Shown here one piece after another: positions 34,817-43,459 of a stretch of 64,000 nt of DNA (within the stretch, counting starts at the first letter, position 1; each line of letters begins with the position of its first letter). The position numbers and the translations under genes are program-made. Under the pieces are notes generated by a model. That model was not told the origin of the DNA. It did no database searches and was given only the letters and a program-made list of their open reading frames with translations. The stretch covers positions 310,001-374,000 of the forward strand of contig CBFCZK010000001.1 in the NCBI GenBank assembly GCA_965602805.1. The letters run 5' to 3'. The DNA comes from Thiomicrorhabdus sp965602805. GTDB lineage: Bacteria > Pseudomonadota > Gammaproteobacteria > Thiomicrospirales > Thiomicrospiraceae.

Positions 34817-36061
34817 ATGCAAAAAAATAGATGGCTTATGGCCTTAGCAGCAGTTGGGGTTCATATTTGTATCGGTTCTGTATACGCGTGGAGTGTGTAC
34901 GTTAATCCGATTAAAGAAGAGATGAATTGGACTTTAACCGATGTCACTATCGCATTTAGTATCGGGATTTTCTTCTTAGGTTTATCCGCGGCCTTAATGG
35001 GTAAGTTCGTTGAGAAGAATGGTCCAAAAGTAGCGGCTATTATTGCTGCGGTCTTATTTGGTATAGGTACAGCGGGATCTGGTCTTGCCATCTTGATGGA
35101 ATCTAAATTACTTTTATACTTCTTTTACGGAGTGGTAGGCGGATGTGGACTGGGAATTGGATATATTGCGCCCGTTTCCACATTGGTAAAATGGTTCCCC
35201 GATAAAAGAGGTTTGGCGACCGGTTTAGCGATTATGGGGTTTGGGTTTGCATCCGCCATATGGGGGCCAACCATTAAAGTGTTAATCTCTTCAATTGGGT
35301 TATCTTCAACGTTTATCGTTTTGGGTGCGACTTATTTTGTCATCATGTTTGCTTCGGCACTTTATTTACAAAAACCGGAAGAGGGATATTTGCCTGAAGG
35401 ATTCAAGAAAAAGGTTGAAGCGGGTCATAAGACAATCAAACAAGACCTTGCCATGCTTGGACGTGATGAAGCCGTCAAAACACCCCGGTTCTACGGTTTA
35501 TGGTTAATGCTCTTTATTAACGTAACGTGCGGTATCGCGATTATTGGTGTGGCTTCTCCCCTGTTACAAGAGGTGCTTGGACTATCTGCAATTGCAGCCG
35601 CTGCAGCCGTCGGTTTAATGGGGATTTTTAATGGTGCAGGTAGAATTTTCTGGGCCTCGTTATCGGATTATTTAACGAGACCGATTGTCTATATCATTTT
35701 CTTTGCGACACAAGCGGTCGCGTTTTACGTGTTGCCATCGATTACTGAAATTATCATTTTTCAATTTATTTTATATTTCATTATGTCTTGTTATGGCGGG
35801 GGATTTGCGTCAATTCCAGCGTATATCGGAGATATCTTTGGCACCAAAGAGCTGGGCGCGATTCATGGCTATATCCTAACAGCTTGGGCTGCGGCAGGTT
35901 TGGTGGGGCCGCTTATTATTTCGATGGTCAAAGATGCAACCGGTTCTTATGCTGATACATTGTATGTGTTTTCAGGGTTCTTTGTTATTGCATTAATTAT
36001 CGCCATCGCAATGTTAATTAACATCAAATCCATTGAGAAAAAACAGGCTATAGCGCACTAA
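34817..36061 (+). CDS. MFS transporter, oxalate/formate antiporter-like (OFA) family
   Basis: This is a 12-helix major facilitator of 414 residues. The N-terminus NRWLMALAAVGVHICIGSVYAWSVY and the helix GVVGGCGLGIGYIAPVSTLVKWFPDKRGLATGLAIMGFG are hallmarks of the OFA family (TC 2.A.1.11). Members exchange small carboxylates; the substrate here is open. The central loop (about 190-220) is cytosolic and basic/acidic mixed. GGAGAG precedes the ATG. It is monocistronic, ending at a palindrome-terminator unit. Confidence 0.87.
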   Translation: MQKNRWLMALAAVGVHICIGSVYAWSVYVNPIKEEMNWTLTDVTIAFSIGIFFLGLSAALMGKFVEKNGPKVAAIIAAVLFGIGTAGSGLAILMESKLLLYFFYGVVGGCGLGIGYIAPVSTLVKWFPDKRGLATGLAIMGFGFASAIWGPTIKVLISSIGLSSTFIVLGATYFVIMFASALYLQKPEEGYLPEGFKKKVEAGHKTIKQDLAMLGRDEAVKTPRFYGLWLMLFINVTCGIAIIGVASPLLQEVLGLSAIAAAAAVGLMGIFNGAGRIFWASLSDYLTRPIVYIIFFATQAVAFYVLPSITEIIIFQFILYFIMSCYGGGFASIPAYIGDIFGTKELGAIHGYILTAWAAAGLVGPLIISMVKDATGSYADTLYVFSGFFVIALIIAIAMLINIKSIEKKQAIAH

Positions 36062-36097
36062 ATCAATGTTTCGTTATCATGATGCCTTGCATAATTG

Positions 36098-36171
36098 GGG
36101 TCAGAGTTAAATTAAACAGTTCTGACCAGGCCTGGTCGAATCAAAACGAACCCGCTTTTATACGGGTTTTT
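36098..36171 (+). repeat. Composite repeat: GGGGTCAG, palindrome, terminator
   Basis: GGGGTCAGAGTTAAATT (from 36098), the exact palindrome GACCAGGCCTGGTC (core 36125-36136) and an AACCCG/CGGGTT terminator (36149-36171) are arranged as at 27137 and 47103. Confidence 0.85.
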
Positions 36172-36324
36172 TATTGGTTTTATTGCGTATCCTTGTATAC
36201 AATTAGTACTAAATAAACGGGTGAAAGGCGCTGATTGGCGAAGTAGTAAGACAATCCTGAATAAGTTTAGTTACTAGCGTCTCGTTGAATTTATTTCAAA
36301 ACTGAGGCGCTTAAATATTGGTCA

Positions 36325-37302
36325 TTGGAGGTCATTATCAGTTCTCTATCTATCCATTGTGCTGCCATTCAATTTCATGCAGAAGCAGGAGATATTGAGG
36401 GCAATTTATTCCGTGTAGAGAGGTTGGTTGAACAAGCAGCTTCTCAAGGCGCGCAGCTCATTCTATTGCCTGAACTGACGCCAGGTGGTTATTTGCTTAC
36501 GCCAGAAATTTGGGATTCTGCTGAAACCAAGAACGGTAAAAGCGTGCATTGGCTTAAAGCGACCGCCAAACGCCAAGGTGTGTATCTTGGGATGAGTTAC
36601 CTGGAAGCAGAGGGTGCGAATTTCTACAATTCTTTTGTGCTTGCAACTCCTAAGGGTGACATTGCTGGACGTGTTCGCAAAAACCCGCCTGCTTCTGCTG
36701 AAGCCTATTTTTACCGTGCAGGTGAGGATGTGCATTACATTGATACTGAAATGGGTCGTATTGGCGTTTGTATCTGTTATGAAGCACTTTTGTACCAGTA
36801 TTTGCTTGAGCATCATCAGAATAAAGTTGACCTGCTCCTAATCCCTATGTCGGCCGGAACGCCAGCCCCTAAATTTCCAATGCGCAAGAAAGATACCGTT
36901 GTTTATGATGAGTTACTTCGTGGTTTGGCGGTGCATCATGCACGCGCTTTAGGCATTCCGGTAGTGATGGCTAACAAATGCGGCCCATTGGTTACACCGA
37001 TGCCTTTTGGGATGCCATTTCAAGACACGGTTTTTCCTGGTCTTTCCACGATTGCAAATGCTCACGGTGAGGTGCTTAGTCAGTTGCAAGCGAATGAAGG
37101 TATCGCATTGGCTGAAATTGAATTGGATGCCTCTCTAAAAACCAAGAAAGTTCCCCGTTCGTATGGACGTTGGGCTCTGCCAGTCCCCTGGTTTAGTTTT
37201 ATGTTTCCGTTAGTCGCATTTTTAGGTTCATTTCACTATAGCTGGAATAAGGAAAGAGCAGCCCGTGCAAACGCGCTTGTTCACCCGGATTTCGATGGCT
37301 AA
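36325..37302 (+). CDS. Carbon-nitrogen hydrolase (nitrilase superfamily)
   Basis: This is a nitrilase-superfamily amidase of 325 residues. The catalytic triad is visible as Glu in LILLPELTPGGY, Lys in GRVRKNPPA and Cys in IGVCICYEALLY. The C-terminal segment PWFSFMFPLVAFLGSF is hydrophobic and may anchor the protein in the membrane. The substrate is unknown. No in-frame ATG exists before about residue 90. The reading assumes a TTG at 36325, while GGAGG at 36327-36331 would better serve a downstream ATC (36337) or ATT, so the true start is uncertain. It is monocistronic. Confidence 0.82.
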   Translation: MEVIISSLSIHCAAIQFHAEAGDIEGNLFRVERLVEQAASQGAQLILLPELTPGGYLLTPEIWDSAETKNGKSVHWLKATAKRQGVYLGMSYLEAEGANFYNSFVLATPKGDIAGRVRKNPPASAEAYFYRAGEDVHYIDTEMGRIGVCICYEALLYQYLLEHHQNKVDLLLIPMSAGTPAPKFPMRKKDTVVYDELLRGLAVHHARALGIPVVMANKCGPLVTPMPFGMPFQDTVFPGLSTIANAHGEVLSQLQANEGIALAEIELDASLKTKKVPRSYGRWALPVPWFSFMFPLVAFLGSFHYSWNKERAARANALVHPDFDG

Positions 37303-37659
37303 ATCCATTTCTCTTTGTGCACTCAAGTTTGTGAGCTCACTCGTAAACGCGTAGCAAATGCCCTTGGGTACTCAAACAGCACAAACGCTTAATCGCTCCC
37401 TGCGCTAAATGAAATAATGATTTCTTACAAAGGGGGGTCGTTTTCTACGCCCGTTCCGGACTTCAGATTAGCAATTTCATAATCTTTTAAATTCTTACCA
37501 GGCCTGGTAAGTCTCTTATTTATTCATAGAAGGCAAACGTAAATGCCAGATTTTCCCTTACATTCCAGCTGGTTAAGTTGAATTTATTCAATGTTTAGGC
37601 TGTATTTCGCTGTGTATAATCTTAAAATGAATATGATGCGTTAAATTAAGGCTAAGAAG
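37303..37659. other. 357-bp gene-free stretch with a palindrome copy
   Basis: It contains AAGGGGGGTCG (about 37430, REP-like) and the exact palindrome at 37497-37508 (TTACCAGGCCTGGTAA). Nothing else is recognised except the likely promoter of the next gene. Confidence 0.5.
37497..37508. repeat. ACCAGGCCTGGT palindrome
   Basis: This is an exact intergenic copy, extended to a 16-bp palindrome TTACCAGGCCTGGTAA. Confidence 0.9.
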
Positions 37660-38277
37660 ATGAGACTCTCTACCCAGCCAACTAGATTGTCACTCCAGAT
37701 ATTATCACTTTCGGCACTACTTTTTTTAAGCAGTTGCAGTGGTATTCCTGTGAACCAGGGCAGAGCGCTAAGTGAAGAATCGAGCACACAAAACCAAATA
37801 TCCGTTTGCTACGATTACAGTTGCAACCGCTTGAGCCGAGTAGAACTCATAGGCCCAGAATGGGATAGAATCACTAAATTATTCGGAGGCAAGGCTCAAA
37901 CATCTCAAGAAGAACGTCAAATGATTGCCAAAGCGATCGCCCTGATGGAACTACTCACCGGAAAAATTGTGGGAACTTCGAATGATAAAGCCAGAAATTC
38001 AGGCACAGGTGAACCTGGTCAAATGGACTGCATAGATGAATCTAAAAACACAACAGCCTACATTAGGCTCTTTGAAAATAAAGGCTGGATCAAATGGCAT
38101 CAAGTAGAAGATAGAGTGCAGCGCAGTCATTTCTTCTTTGATATCCATTGGACTGCCGTTATTAAGGATAAACAAAGTAACCAACTCTACGCCATTGATT
38201 CCTGGTTTAGGGATAATGGCAAAGAGCCGGTTATTATGAAATTGCAGGACTGGAAGGCTAAGAAAGAAGCGCCCTAA
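37660..38277 (+). CDS. Lipoprotein with possible Cys-His-Asp peptidase-like domain
   Basis: This is a 205-residue putative outer-membrane or periplasmic lipoprotein of unknown family. The signal peptide ends in a lipobox (LFLSSCSG, Cys about 27). The mature part has Cys in GQMDCIDESKNTTAYIRLFENKG, His in FFFDIHWTAVIKDKQSN and Asp in YAIDSWFRDNG. That order and context is like papain/transglutaminase-fold enzymes. This is a motif-level inference; catalysis is not shown. The start ATG has AAGGCTAAGAAG upstream. It is monocistronic, closed by an ACCAGGCCTGCT repeat. Confidence 0.65.
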   Translation: MRLSTQPTRLSLQILSLSALLFLSSCSGIPVNQGRALSEESSTQNQISVCYDYSCNRLSRVELIGPEWDRITKLFGGKAQTSQEERQMIAKAIALMELLTGKIVGTSNDKARNSGTGEPGQMDCIDESKNTTAYIRLFENKGWIKWHQVEDRVQRSHFFFDIHWTAVIKDKQSNQLYAIDSWFRDNGKEPVIMKLQDWKAKKEAP

Positions 38278-38323
38278 TGAGAAATAAAAGATAAAAGTGA
38301 TGCTTACCTTGTCATTTAAAATG

Positions 38324-38335
38324 ACCAGGCCTGCT
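38324..38335. repeat. ACCAGGCCTGCT variant repeat
   Basis: This is the second of four identical one-base variants; it follows the lipoprotein gene. Confidence 0.8.
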
Positions 38336-38487
38336 AGGTTACAAAAAACAGTGACGCTTTTTTAATGCTTTATTGGTAGAGAAAGTGATCGATATCAAGT
38401 GAGTTATTCTGGTTTTTGATACTATGAATGTAGGTTTAGTGTGAGGCAGTCCACATATCGAAACAATTTACGATAGGCTTGAATCAA

Positions 38488-39210
38488 ATGAATGACCATA
38501 ATAAACTGAAGCGCTCTGTACGCTGGCTGTGTACTTGTCTTTTACTCTCTTTTTTCTCTCAGTTCAATACCGCTGTGGCAGCGGGTGCAGATGCCTATCC
38601 GTTTACTATTGAGGCCTTGCATGAGCGCCATCAGGATGAAATCATAGCGCTACATACCTATCAGGCCTATGCAGACCAGGCTCGCGCTGATGGTTATCCT
38701 AATATCGCACATCTATTTCGCTCCCTGGCGGCATCCGAGGCTGTACACGCCAATAATTTCAAAAACCTTCTGAAGGCGCTTGGTGAAGAGTCCAGAGCGA
38801 AGGTATCGACTGATATTAAAGTGCTGGATACACGACAAAATCTAAAAAACGCGGTGGAAGTCGAGGCTCAGGAGATCGACCATGAATATCCTGCCATCTT
38901 GAAAAGGATTTCTCAGGAGAATCATAAGGGGGCCATGCAAAGTATCGAGTATGCCTGGAAAGCAGAAAAGCAACACAGAGAGTTGATTAAAAAGATGCTG
39001 AAGGGCACTAAAAAGGTTTGGTTCAGCTTTCTGGTAGATGTCATTGAAGGTGATCCTGTGGATTACCATGTCTGTCAGATCTGTGGCTCAACGCTTACCG
39101 AATTACCAAAAAATCACTGCGCCATTTGCGAACACCCTGTGTCTAACTACATGCTAATGGAAAGGGTAGATCCGCTAGAGACCGAGCCAGACATATTAGA
39201 TGATTATTGA
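38488..39210 (+). CDS. Exported rubrerythrin-like protein
   Basis: This is a rubrerythrin-type di-iron protein with a signal peptide, so it probably acts in the periplasm. After WLCTCLLLSFFSQFNTAVA (cleavage about residue 33), the ferritin-like four-helix domain supplies the Glu and Glu-x-x-His ligands (HERHQDEIIALHTY, ASEAVHANNF, VEVEAQEIDHEY, AWKAEKQHRELI). A C-terminal rubredoxin-like site has CQICG and CAICEHP (about 190-210). Most rubrerythrins are cytosolic peroxide reductases, so export is notable. The ATG at 38488 is preferred over a TTG at 38479. It is monocistronic. Confidence 0.87.
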   Translation: MNDHNKLKRSVRWLCTCLLLSFFSQFNTAVAAGADAYPFTIEALHERHQDEIIALHTYQAYADQARADGYPNIAHLFRSLAASEAVHANNFKNLLKALGEESRAKVSTDIKVLDTRQNLKNAVEVEAQEIDHEYPAILKRISQENHKGAMQSIEYAWKAEKQHRELIKKMLKGTKKVWFSFLVDVIEGDPVDYHVCQICGSTLTELPKNHCAICEHPVSNYMLMERVDPLETEPDILDDY

Positions 39211-39555
39211 ATATTTTTTGAAAGTCTACCGTTCAAAAAAAGATTAGACGATCATTTTCTATATTAACTTTCATGTATTTCAGAACTTGAAACGAAATCC
39301 CGCGAGAACGTTTGTTTTAGCTGTTTTTTTTGGCGAAATTTTTTTGAATGCGGGGGTAGTTCCTCTATTTTGATTTAATCTTCTAAAAGATTGGTTTTTA
39401 TAAAGGGCTAGTCGTTGTATGTTGCTGGGACTTTATTTCTTATTTGAGTAAAATAACGTAAACTAATCTATTAAGAGTTTGCGTCTATATCAAGGCAGGT
39501 CAATACAAGAGTCGTGTTTGCTTTTGCCTTTTATCTATCTAAGGAGTCTGTGATT
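39211..39555. other. 345-bp gene-free stretch
   Basis: No gene, repeat copy or convincing hairpin was seen; AT-rich, presumably the promoter of the SYLF lipoprotein. Confidence 0.4.
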
Positions 39556-40119
39556 ATGAGTCGTTTAATTATTTTAGTTATTACATTTTCTAGTTTGTTT
39601 GTGGCGGGCTGTGCCACTACGGGTGGTAGTTCTGTAGGGGAGCAGCGTCAATCGATTTTGGCGATGAAAAACGAGACGCTACAGAAACTTTATAAACTGA
39701 AACCCGATGTAAAGTCGCAGATCTCTAAAGCAGTCGGCTATGCCGTGTTTAGTAACGCTAATGTGAATTTGTTATTTGCCAGTTTTGGTGGTGGTTACGG
39801 CGTGGTAAAGAACATCAATAGCGGCAAGCATACCTATATGAAAATGGGTGAGGTGGGCGTCGGTATTGGCTTAGGCGTAAAGGATTTTAGGATCATATTT
39901 GTTTTTCACTCTAAAGCAGCCATGGATCAATTTGTAGAAAAGGGCTGGGCGTTTGGTGGGCAGGCTGATGCAGCGGCTAAAGCTGGCAGTAAGGGAGCCG
40001 CAGTTGGTGGTGAATTGACGGTAGATAATATGACGATTTATCAGATTACTGAAAGCGGCTTGGCACTACAAGCAACGGTTAAAGGCACCAAGTTTTGGAA
40101 AGATGATAAGTTAAATTAG
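39556..40119 (+). CDS. SYLF/YSC84-domain lipoprotein
   Basis: This is a 187-residue lipoprotein with lipobox VAGCATTG at about residue 20 and a SYLF (YSC84-like) domain. The conserved parts are ISKAVGYAVFSNANVNLLFASFGGGYGVVKN, TYMKMGEVGVGIGLGVKDFRIIFVF and WAFGGQADAAAKAG. SYLF proteins bind phospholipids or phosphoinositides in eukaryotes; the bacterial role is unclear, perhaps outer-membrane lipid contact. The start at 39556 has AAGGAG nine bases upstream; the longer frame from 39514 is rejected. It is monocistronic. Confidence 0.85.
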   Translation: MSRLIILVITFSSLFVAGCATTGGSSVGEQRQSILAMKNETLQKLYKLKPDVKSQISKAVGYAVFSNANVNLLFASFGGGYGVVKNINSGKHTYMKMGEVGVGIGLGVKDFRIIFVFHSKAAMDQFVEKGWAFGGQADAAAKAGSKGAAVGGELTVDNMTIYQITESGLALQATVKGTKFWKDDKLN

Positions 40120-40143
40120 TCGTTCTGTTTTTTTTGAAATAAT

Positions 40144-40152
40144 TGGGGTCAG
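40144..40152 (+). repeat. REP-like GGGGTCAGA after the SYLF gene
   Basis: This is a short copy of the GGGGTCAG head. A GGGGCCAGAGTAAGAAC relative is at about 40740, after the next gene. Both lie in gene ends and support dispersal of this family. Confidence 0.5.
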
Positions 40153-40312
40153 ATACTGTCTTGAAAATCAATTAAATCATTCATTATTTTAATCGTTTCA
40201 GGCATTACATTCTCCTTAGACTTAGTTGTCTAAAATCAGATTAAACTATCAGAGCTAATTGGAGTGTCAACACTTTCTCAAACGACGGCTTTAAACCTGA
40301 TAAGGAAAAACC

Positions 40313-40732
40313 ATGTTTTCCCAACAAACCAATAGCGCTCAAACAAGACACCTATTCTCTCGTAAAGCGACTAAAATTTTAGGCGCAACTTTGTGCTGTT
40401 TTTTTGGCACGGTCAGCTTGGCGGGTGAGGCTGACGTTACGGGTGTTTCAGTGCAGAAAACAGGGGAGTATCTTTATGATTTTGAGGTGACGGTCTTTCA
40501 TAAAGATAGCGGCTGGCAGCACTATGCCAACAAGTGGGATGTCTCAGATAACCACGGCAAGGTGTTAGCGACTCGAACTCTTTATCATCCACATGTTAAT
40601 GAGCAGCCGTTTACACGTAGTCTTTCGGATGTGGAAATTCCCATGCACATTAAATCAGTGACTGTTCGTGCTTCTGATTCTGTGCATGAGTATGGCGGCA
40701 AGGAGATGGTTGTGATATTGCCTTTGAAGTAA
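40313..40732 (+). CDS. Exported protein of unknown function
   Basis: This is a 139-residue protein with an N-terminal signal (KILGATLCCFFGTVSLAGEA, cleavage about residue 38) and a mature beta-rich domain. That domain has VTVFHKDSGWQHYANKWDVSD and RTLYHPHVNEQPFTRSLSDVEIP. The His-rich segment LYHPHVNEQPF could bind metal. No family name is known to me, although similar small periplasmic proteins seem common in marine gammaproteobacteria. AAGGAAAAACC precedes the ATG. It may share a transcript with the rhodanese gene 275 bp downstream, but REP-like sequence intervenes. Confidence 0.7.
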   Translation: MFSQQTNSAQTRHLFSRKATKILGATLCCFFGTVSLAGEADVTGVSVQKTGEYLYDFEVTVFHKDSGWQHYANKWDVSDNHGKVLATRTLYHPHVNEQPFTRSLSDVEIPMHIKSVTVRASDSVHEYGGKEMVVILPLK

Positions 40733-41007
40733 TCGTTCGGGGCCAGAGTAAGAACACTCTATTGTGCGTCATATACCTTCTGTTTTGTAACAGGGATGGA
40801 AGAAGGCAGAATCATTGGTGTGATGTCAGCTGAAAACAGAAGTTAATGCATTTATTGTCTTTTAAACCCCGACTATTTTGAAGGGTTTTTAATGTGTTGT
40901 ATTTTTTAAATGGATAATGTACATTCGTTGCATGAATCTAACTAAGCTCATATTTTCATAATGAAATGTCTAATGTAAATTGAAGAAAAGCTGATAGGGA
41001 AATTATT

Positions 41008-41448
41008 TTGCAAAATATTAAGATACAGCACATTTTTATATGCCTTTTCATTTATGGAGCTGCTACCAGCCTTGTTCTTGCCGAAACAGCTAAAAAAACA
41101 CCGGAGCATATAGAAGGCACCCAACGTATTTCCGCAGCCGAATTAATTGGATTGGTTGCGGAAAACCCCGACCTTGTATTGATTGACTCACGCATCCCTG
41201 GCGACCGACATAAAGGCTATATTGAAACCTCGATTAGCCTGCTGGATACAAACACTAATTGTCAGAGTTTGAATAAGATTATCCCTTCAAAAAATACCCC
41301 AATCGCTTTCTACTGCAATGGTGTGCTTTGTGGACGCAGCGGCGTAGCCATAACGATCGCTCGTAAGTGTGGTTATAAAGACTTGTATTGGTATCGAGCA
41401 GGGTTTGAAGACTGGATAAACCGCTCTTATCCTTATGTGTTGGACTAA
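41008..41448 (+). CDS. Exported rhodanese-domain protein
   Basis: This is a 146-residue periplasmic single-domain rhodanese. A signal peptide (HIFICLFIYGAATSLVLAE) precedes the rhodanese fold with LVLIDSRIPGDRHKGYI and the active-site loop YCNGVLCGRSG. The first Cys sits at the catalytic position; a second Cys lies within the loop. Persulfide transfer or a role in redox sensing in the periplasm is inferred. The TTG start at 41008 has ATAGGGAA upstream. It lies six bases before a membrane GGDEF gene, so the two are probably an operon linking a sulfur or redox reaction to c-di-GMP. Confidence 0.82.
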   Translation: MQNIKIQHIFICLFIYGAATSLVLAETAKKTPEHIEGTQRISAAELIGLVAENPDLVLIDSRIPGDRHKGYIETSISLLDTNTNCQSLNKIIPSKNTPIAFYCNGVLCGRSGVAITIARKCGYKDLYWYRAGFEDWINRSYPYVLD

Positions 41449-41454
41449 CACCTA

Positions 41455-43029
41455 ATGAAGATAACAATGCGTAATAGCCTTGCCGTTACCATCTGCCTGA
41501 TGGGACTGTTAGTCGTAGGTTTTACACTTGTCGCTGGAGAAATGTACACCAAGTTAAGCTTGGAAAATAGAGCTGTTATATTTAAAGAGTTGGCAGAATT
41601 GGAGGTTCATCACCGATTGGATAAGGTGCGTGATGATTCAATAGAAATGGGGTTATCGATTCGCCAGGATTTGCAACCCAGAAAGCTTTTCCAGGAGCGG
41701 GATGAGCAGAAAATTGTGAATGCCCTGAATGAGCATTTTCACCGCGGTTATGTCACGCTAGGTCTGCTGGATCTTAAAAAAATTAGTATCTATGATAAGA
41801 GCATGAAGCTACTCTGGACTTCAACAGAGGGTAATCCACGAGATGCTAATGAATGTCCCGGTTTTTTTGAAACGATTGCGCAACGTAAAGGTGCGGAACG
41901 TTTGCAAACGACCAGCCAGCTCTGTGCATTTAATGATGGATTAAGGCTTGTTGTAGTGATGCCATTAGGTGGCCTGCGTGTGAATGGTTATCTCTCCGTT
42001 GTGGTAGATCCTGTGAAAATGCTTGCTGATGCGGAGAAAGGCTTGGGTATACCGCTATCCATTAATAGTCTTAATGGCAAAAACATGTTACGTTCTACAG
42101 ACTGGCCAGCTGAAGATATCATAAAAGAGTCCTTGGTGGTGAGCTATATCCTTCATGCAGGCAACCCGGAACCCGTTGCAGAATTCCGTTTCGTTTCAGA
42201 TGTAACCGCTTTAAGAGATCAACTCAATCAGACTCGTTACATGATTATCATGGCGGCACTGTTAATTACAGCACTGGCTGTGTTCATCGCTTTGGGTCTG
42301 TTAAATCGCATGATCATAAAGCCGCTATCAAAAATATCCACGCACTTGAGCTTAATTCGAAAAGATAATAACCACCTCAAAGAAAAAATAATCATCCATG
42401 GAACGACGGAACTGGAAGAGCTAGCCAGCGACCTAAACGAAATGAGCACTGAGTTACACCGGCTTTACTATGAAATGGAAGTCATGGCTTTTACCGATGA
42501 CTTAACTGGTATGCCTAATCGAGCTTTACTGTTTGACCGCTTGAATCAGATCATGGAATTTGCCAATCGTGATGATGTGCAGGGAGAGTTTATTCTCATG
42601 ATGATGGATATGAATAATTTTAAAGCGGTCAATGATGGCTTTGGACATCATATAGGCGACCAGCTATTGCAGTCGGTTGCACAAAGGCTCAATAAAACAT
42701 TACGCAGCTCGGACACCGTCGCCCGATTGGGTGGTGATGAATTTGCAATGCTTATGTATTCTGTTAGTGATATAGCAGTGGCTGAATCAGTTGCCGAGAA
42801 AATCACGCAACAGATGAATCAAGTTTTTATTATTGATGGCCACGAACTATATGTTGGCATGAGTATCGGCATTGCACGTTATCCGCAAGATGCAAACAGA
42901 TGTAGTCAATTAATGCAGTGTGCAGATATGGCCATGTATTATGCTAAGGAGCATAAACTCCCCTTTGTGTTTTATAGCGAGGATGTAAAGTTATCACGTC
43001 AGAGTACAATGAAGTCGATTGATATTTAA
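41455..43029 (+). CDS. Membrane diguanylate cyclase with periplasmic sensor and HAMP
   Basis: This is a 524-residue inner-membrane sensor. A first helix (SLAVTICLMGLLVVGFTLVAG) leads to a periplasmic domain of about 220 residues with two Cys (ANECPGFFE and TTSQLCAFNDG) that could form a disulfide. A second helix (about 262-287) and a HAMP linker (about 288-340) follow. The GGDEF domain starts MAFTDDLTGMPNRALLF and has an intact RLGGDEFAML motif. It starts six bases after the exported rhodanese gene. The paired periplasmic Cys and the rhodanese neighbour suggest thiol or sulfur sensing, which is inference only. Confidence 0.9.
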   Translation: MKITMRNSLAVTICLMGLLVVGFTLVAGEMYTKLSLENRAVIFKELAELEVHHRLDKVRDDSIEMGLSIRQDLQPRKLFQERDEQKIVNALNEHFHRGYVTLGLLDLKKISIYDKSMKLLWTSTEGNPRDANECPGFFETIAQRKGAERLQTTSQLCAFNDGLRLVVVMPLGGLRVNGYLSVVVDPVKMLADAEKGLGIPLSINSLNGKNMLRSTDWPAEDIIKESLVVSYILHAGNPEPVAEFRFVSDVTALRDQLNQTRYMIIMAALLITALAVFIALGLLNRMIIKPLSKISTHLSLIRKDNNHLKEKIIIHGTTELEELASDLNEMSTELHRLYYEMEVMAFTDDLTGMPNRALLFDRLNQIMEFANRDDVQGEFILMMMDMNNFKAVNDGFGHHIGDQLLQSVAQRLNKTLRSSDTVARLGGDEFAMLMYSVSDIAVAESVAEKITQQMNQVFIIDGHELYVGMSIGIARYPQDANRCSQLMQCADMAMYYAKEHKLPFVFYSEDVKLSRQSTMKSIDI

Positions 43030-43377
43030 GGTGTACTCTCTGTAATAAAATAGGGCAGAGTGAAGCCCCCATTTTTTACCGGTAAACATTCAAAAAAAGT
43101 ACAATTTGTAGATTACTACCAGGCTTAGCAGCGTCTACGGTTCTGAATTAATGCCTTTGATTAAAGGAGAAGCAACCAAGTGAATCCTCCACTTATATCT
43201 TAATTTAACTGCTCAGACAATAACGTAGAATGGTTACTGACTCATAAGTTGTATTCGCACGCGTACGGAGAATAGAGTTACTTCACCTTCTACTATGAGT
43301 TAAATATACAAAGACATTGCTATACGTTTATTGGGAAGCTAGCTGCTTTAGACTCAACGTATAATCAAATTGATTTG
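43030..43377. other. Gene-free stretch before the 43.4-kb palindrome
   Basis: It includes a degenerate repeat (ACCAGGCTTAGC at about 43119) and no recognisable gene. Confidence 0.4.
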
Positions 43378-43434
43378 ACCAGGCCTGGTAAGTTTTAATC
43401 CATAAAAAACCCGCATATAGCGGGTTTTTTATGG
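43378..43434. repeat. ACCAGGCCTGGT palindrome plus perfect 15-bp-stem terminator
   Basis: The exact palindrome is at 43378-43389. Then CCATAAAAAACCCGC / GCGGGTTTTTTATGG (43400-43434) forms a perfect stem with a five-base loop. It is a bidirectional terminator between the GGDEF gene and the convergent OYE gene. Confidence 0.92.
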
Positions 43435-43459
43435 ATTGTATTTTTAGGGGATTATTAAC

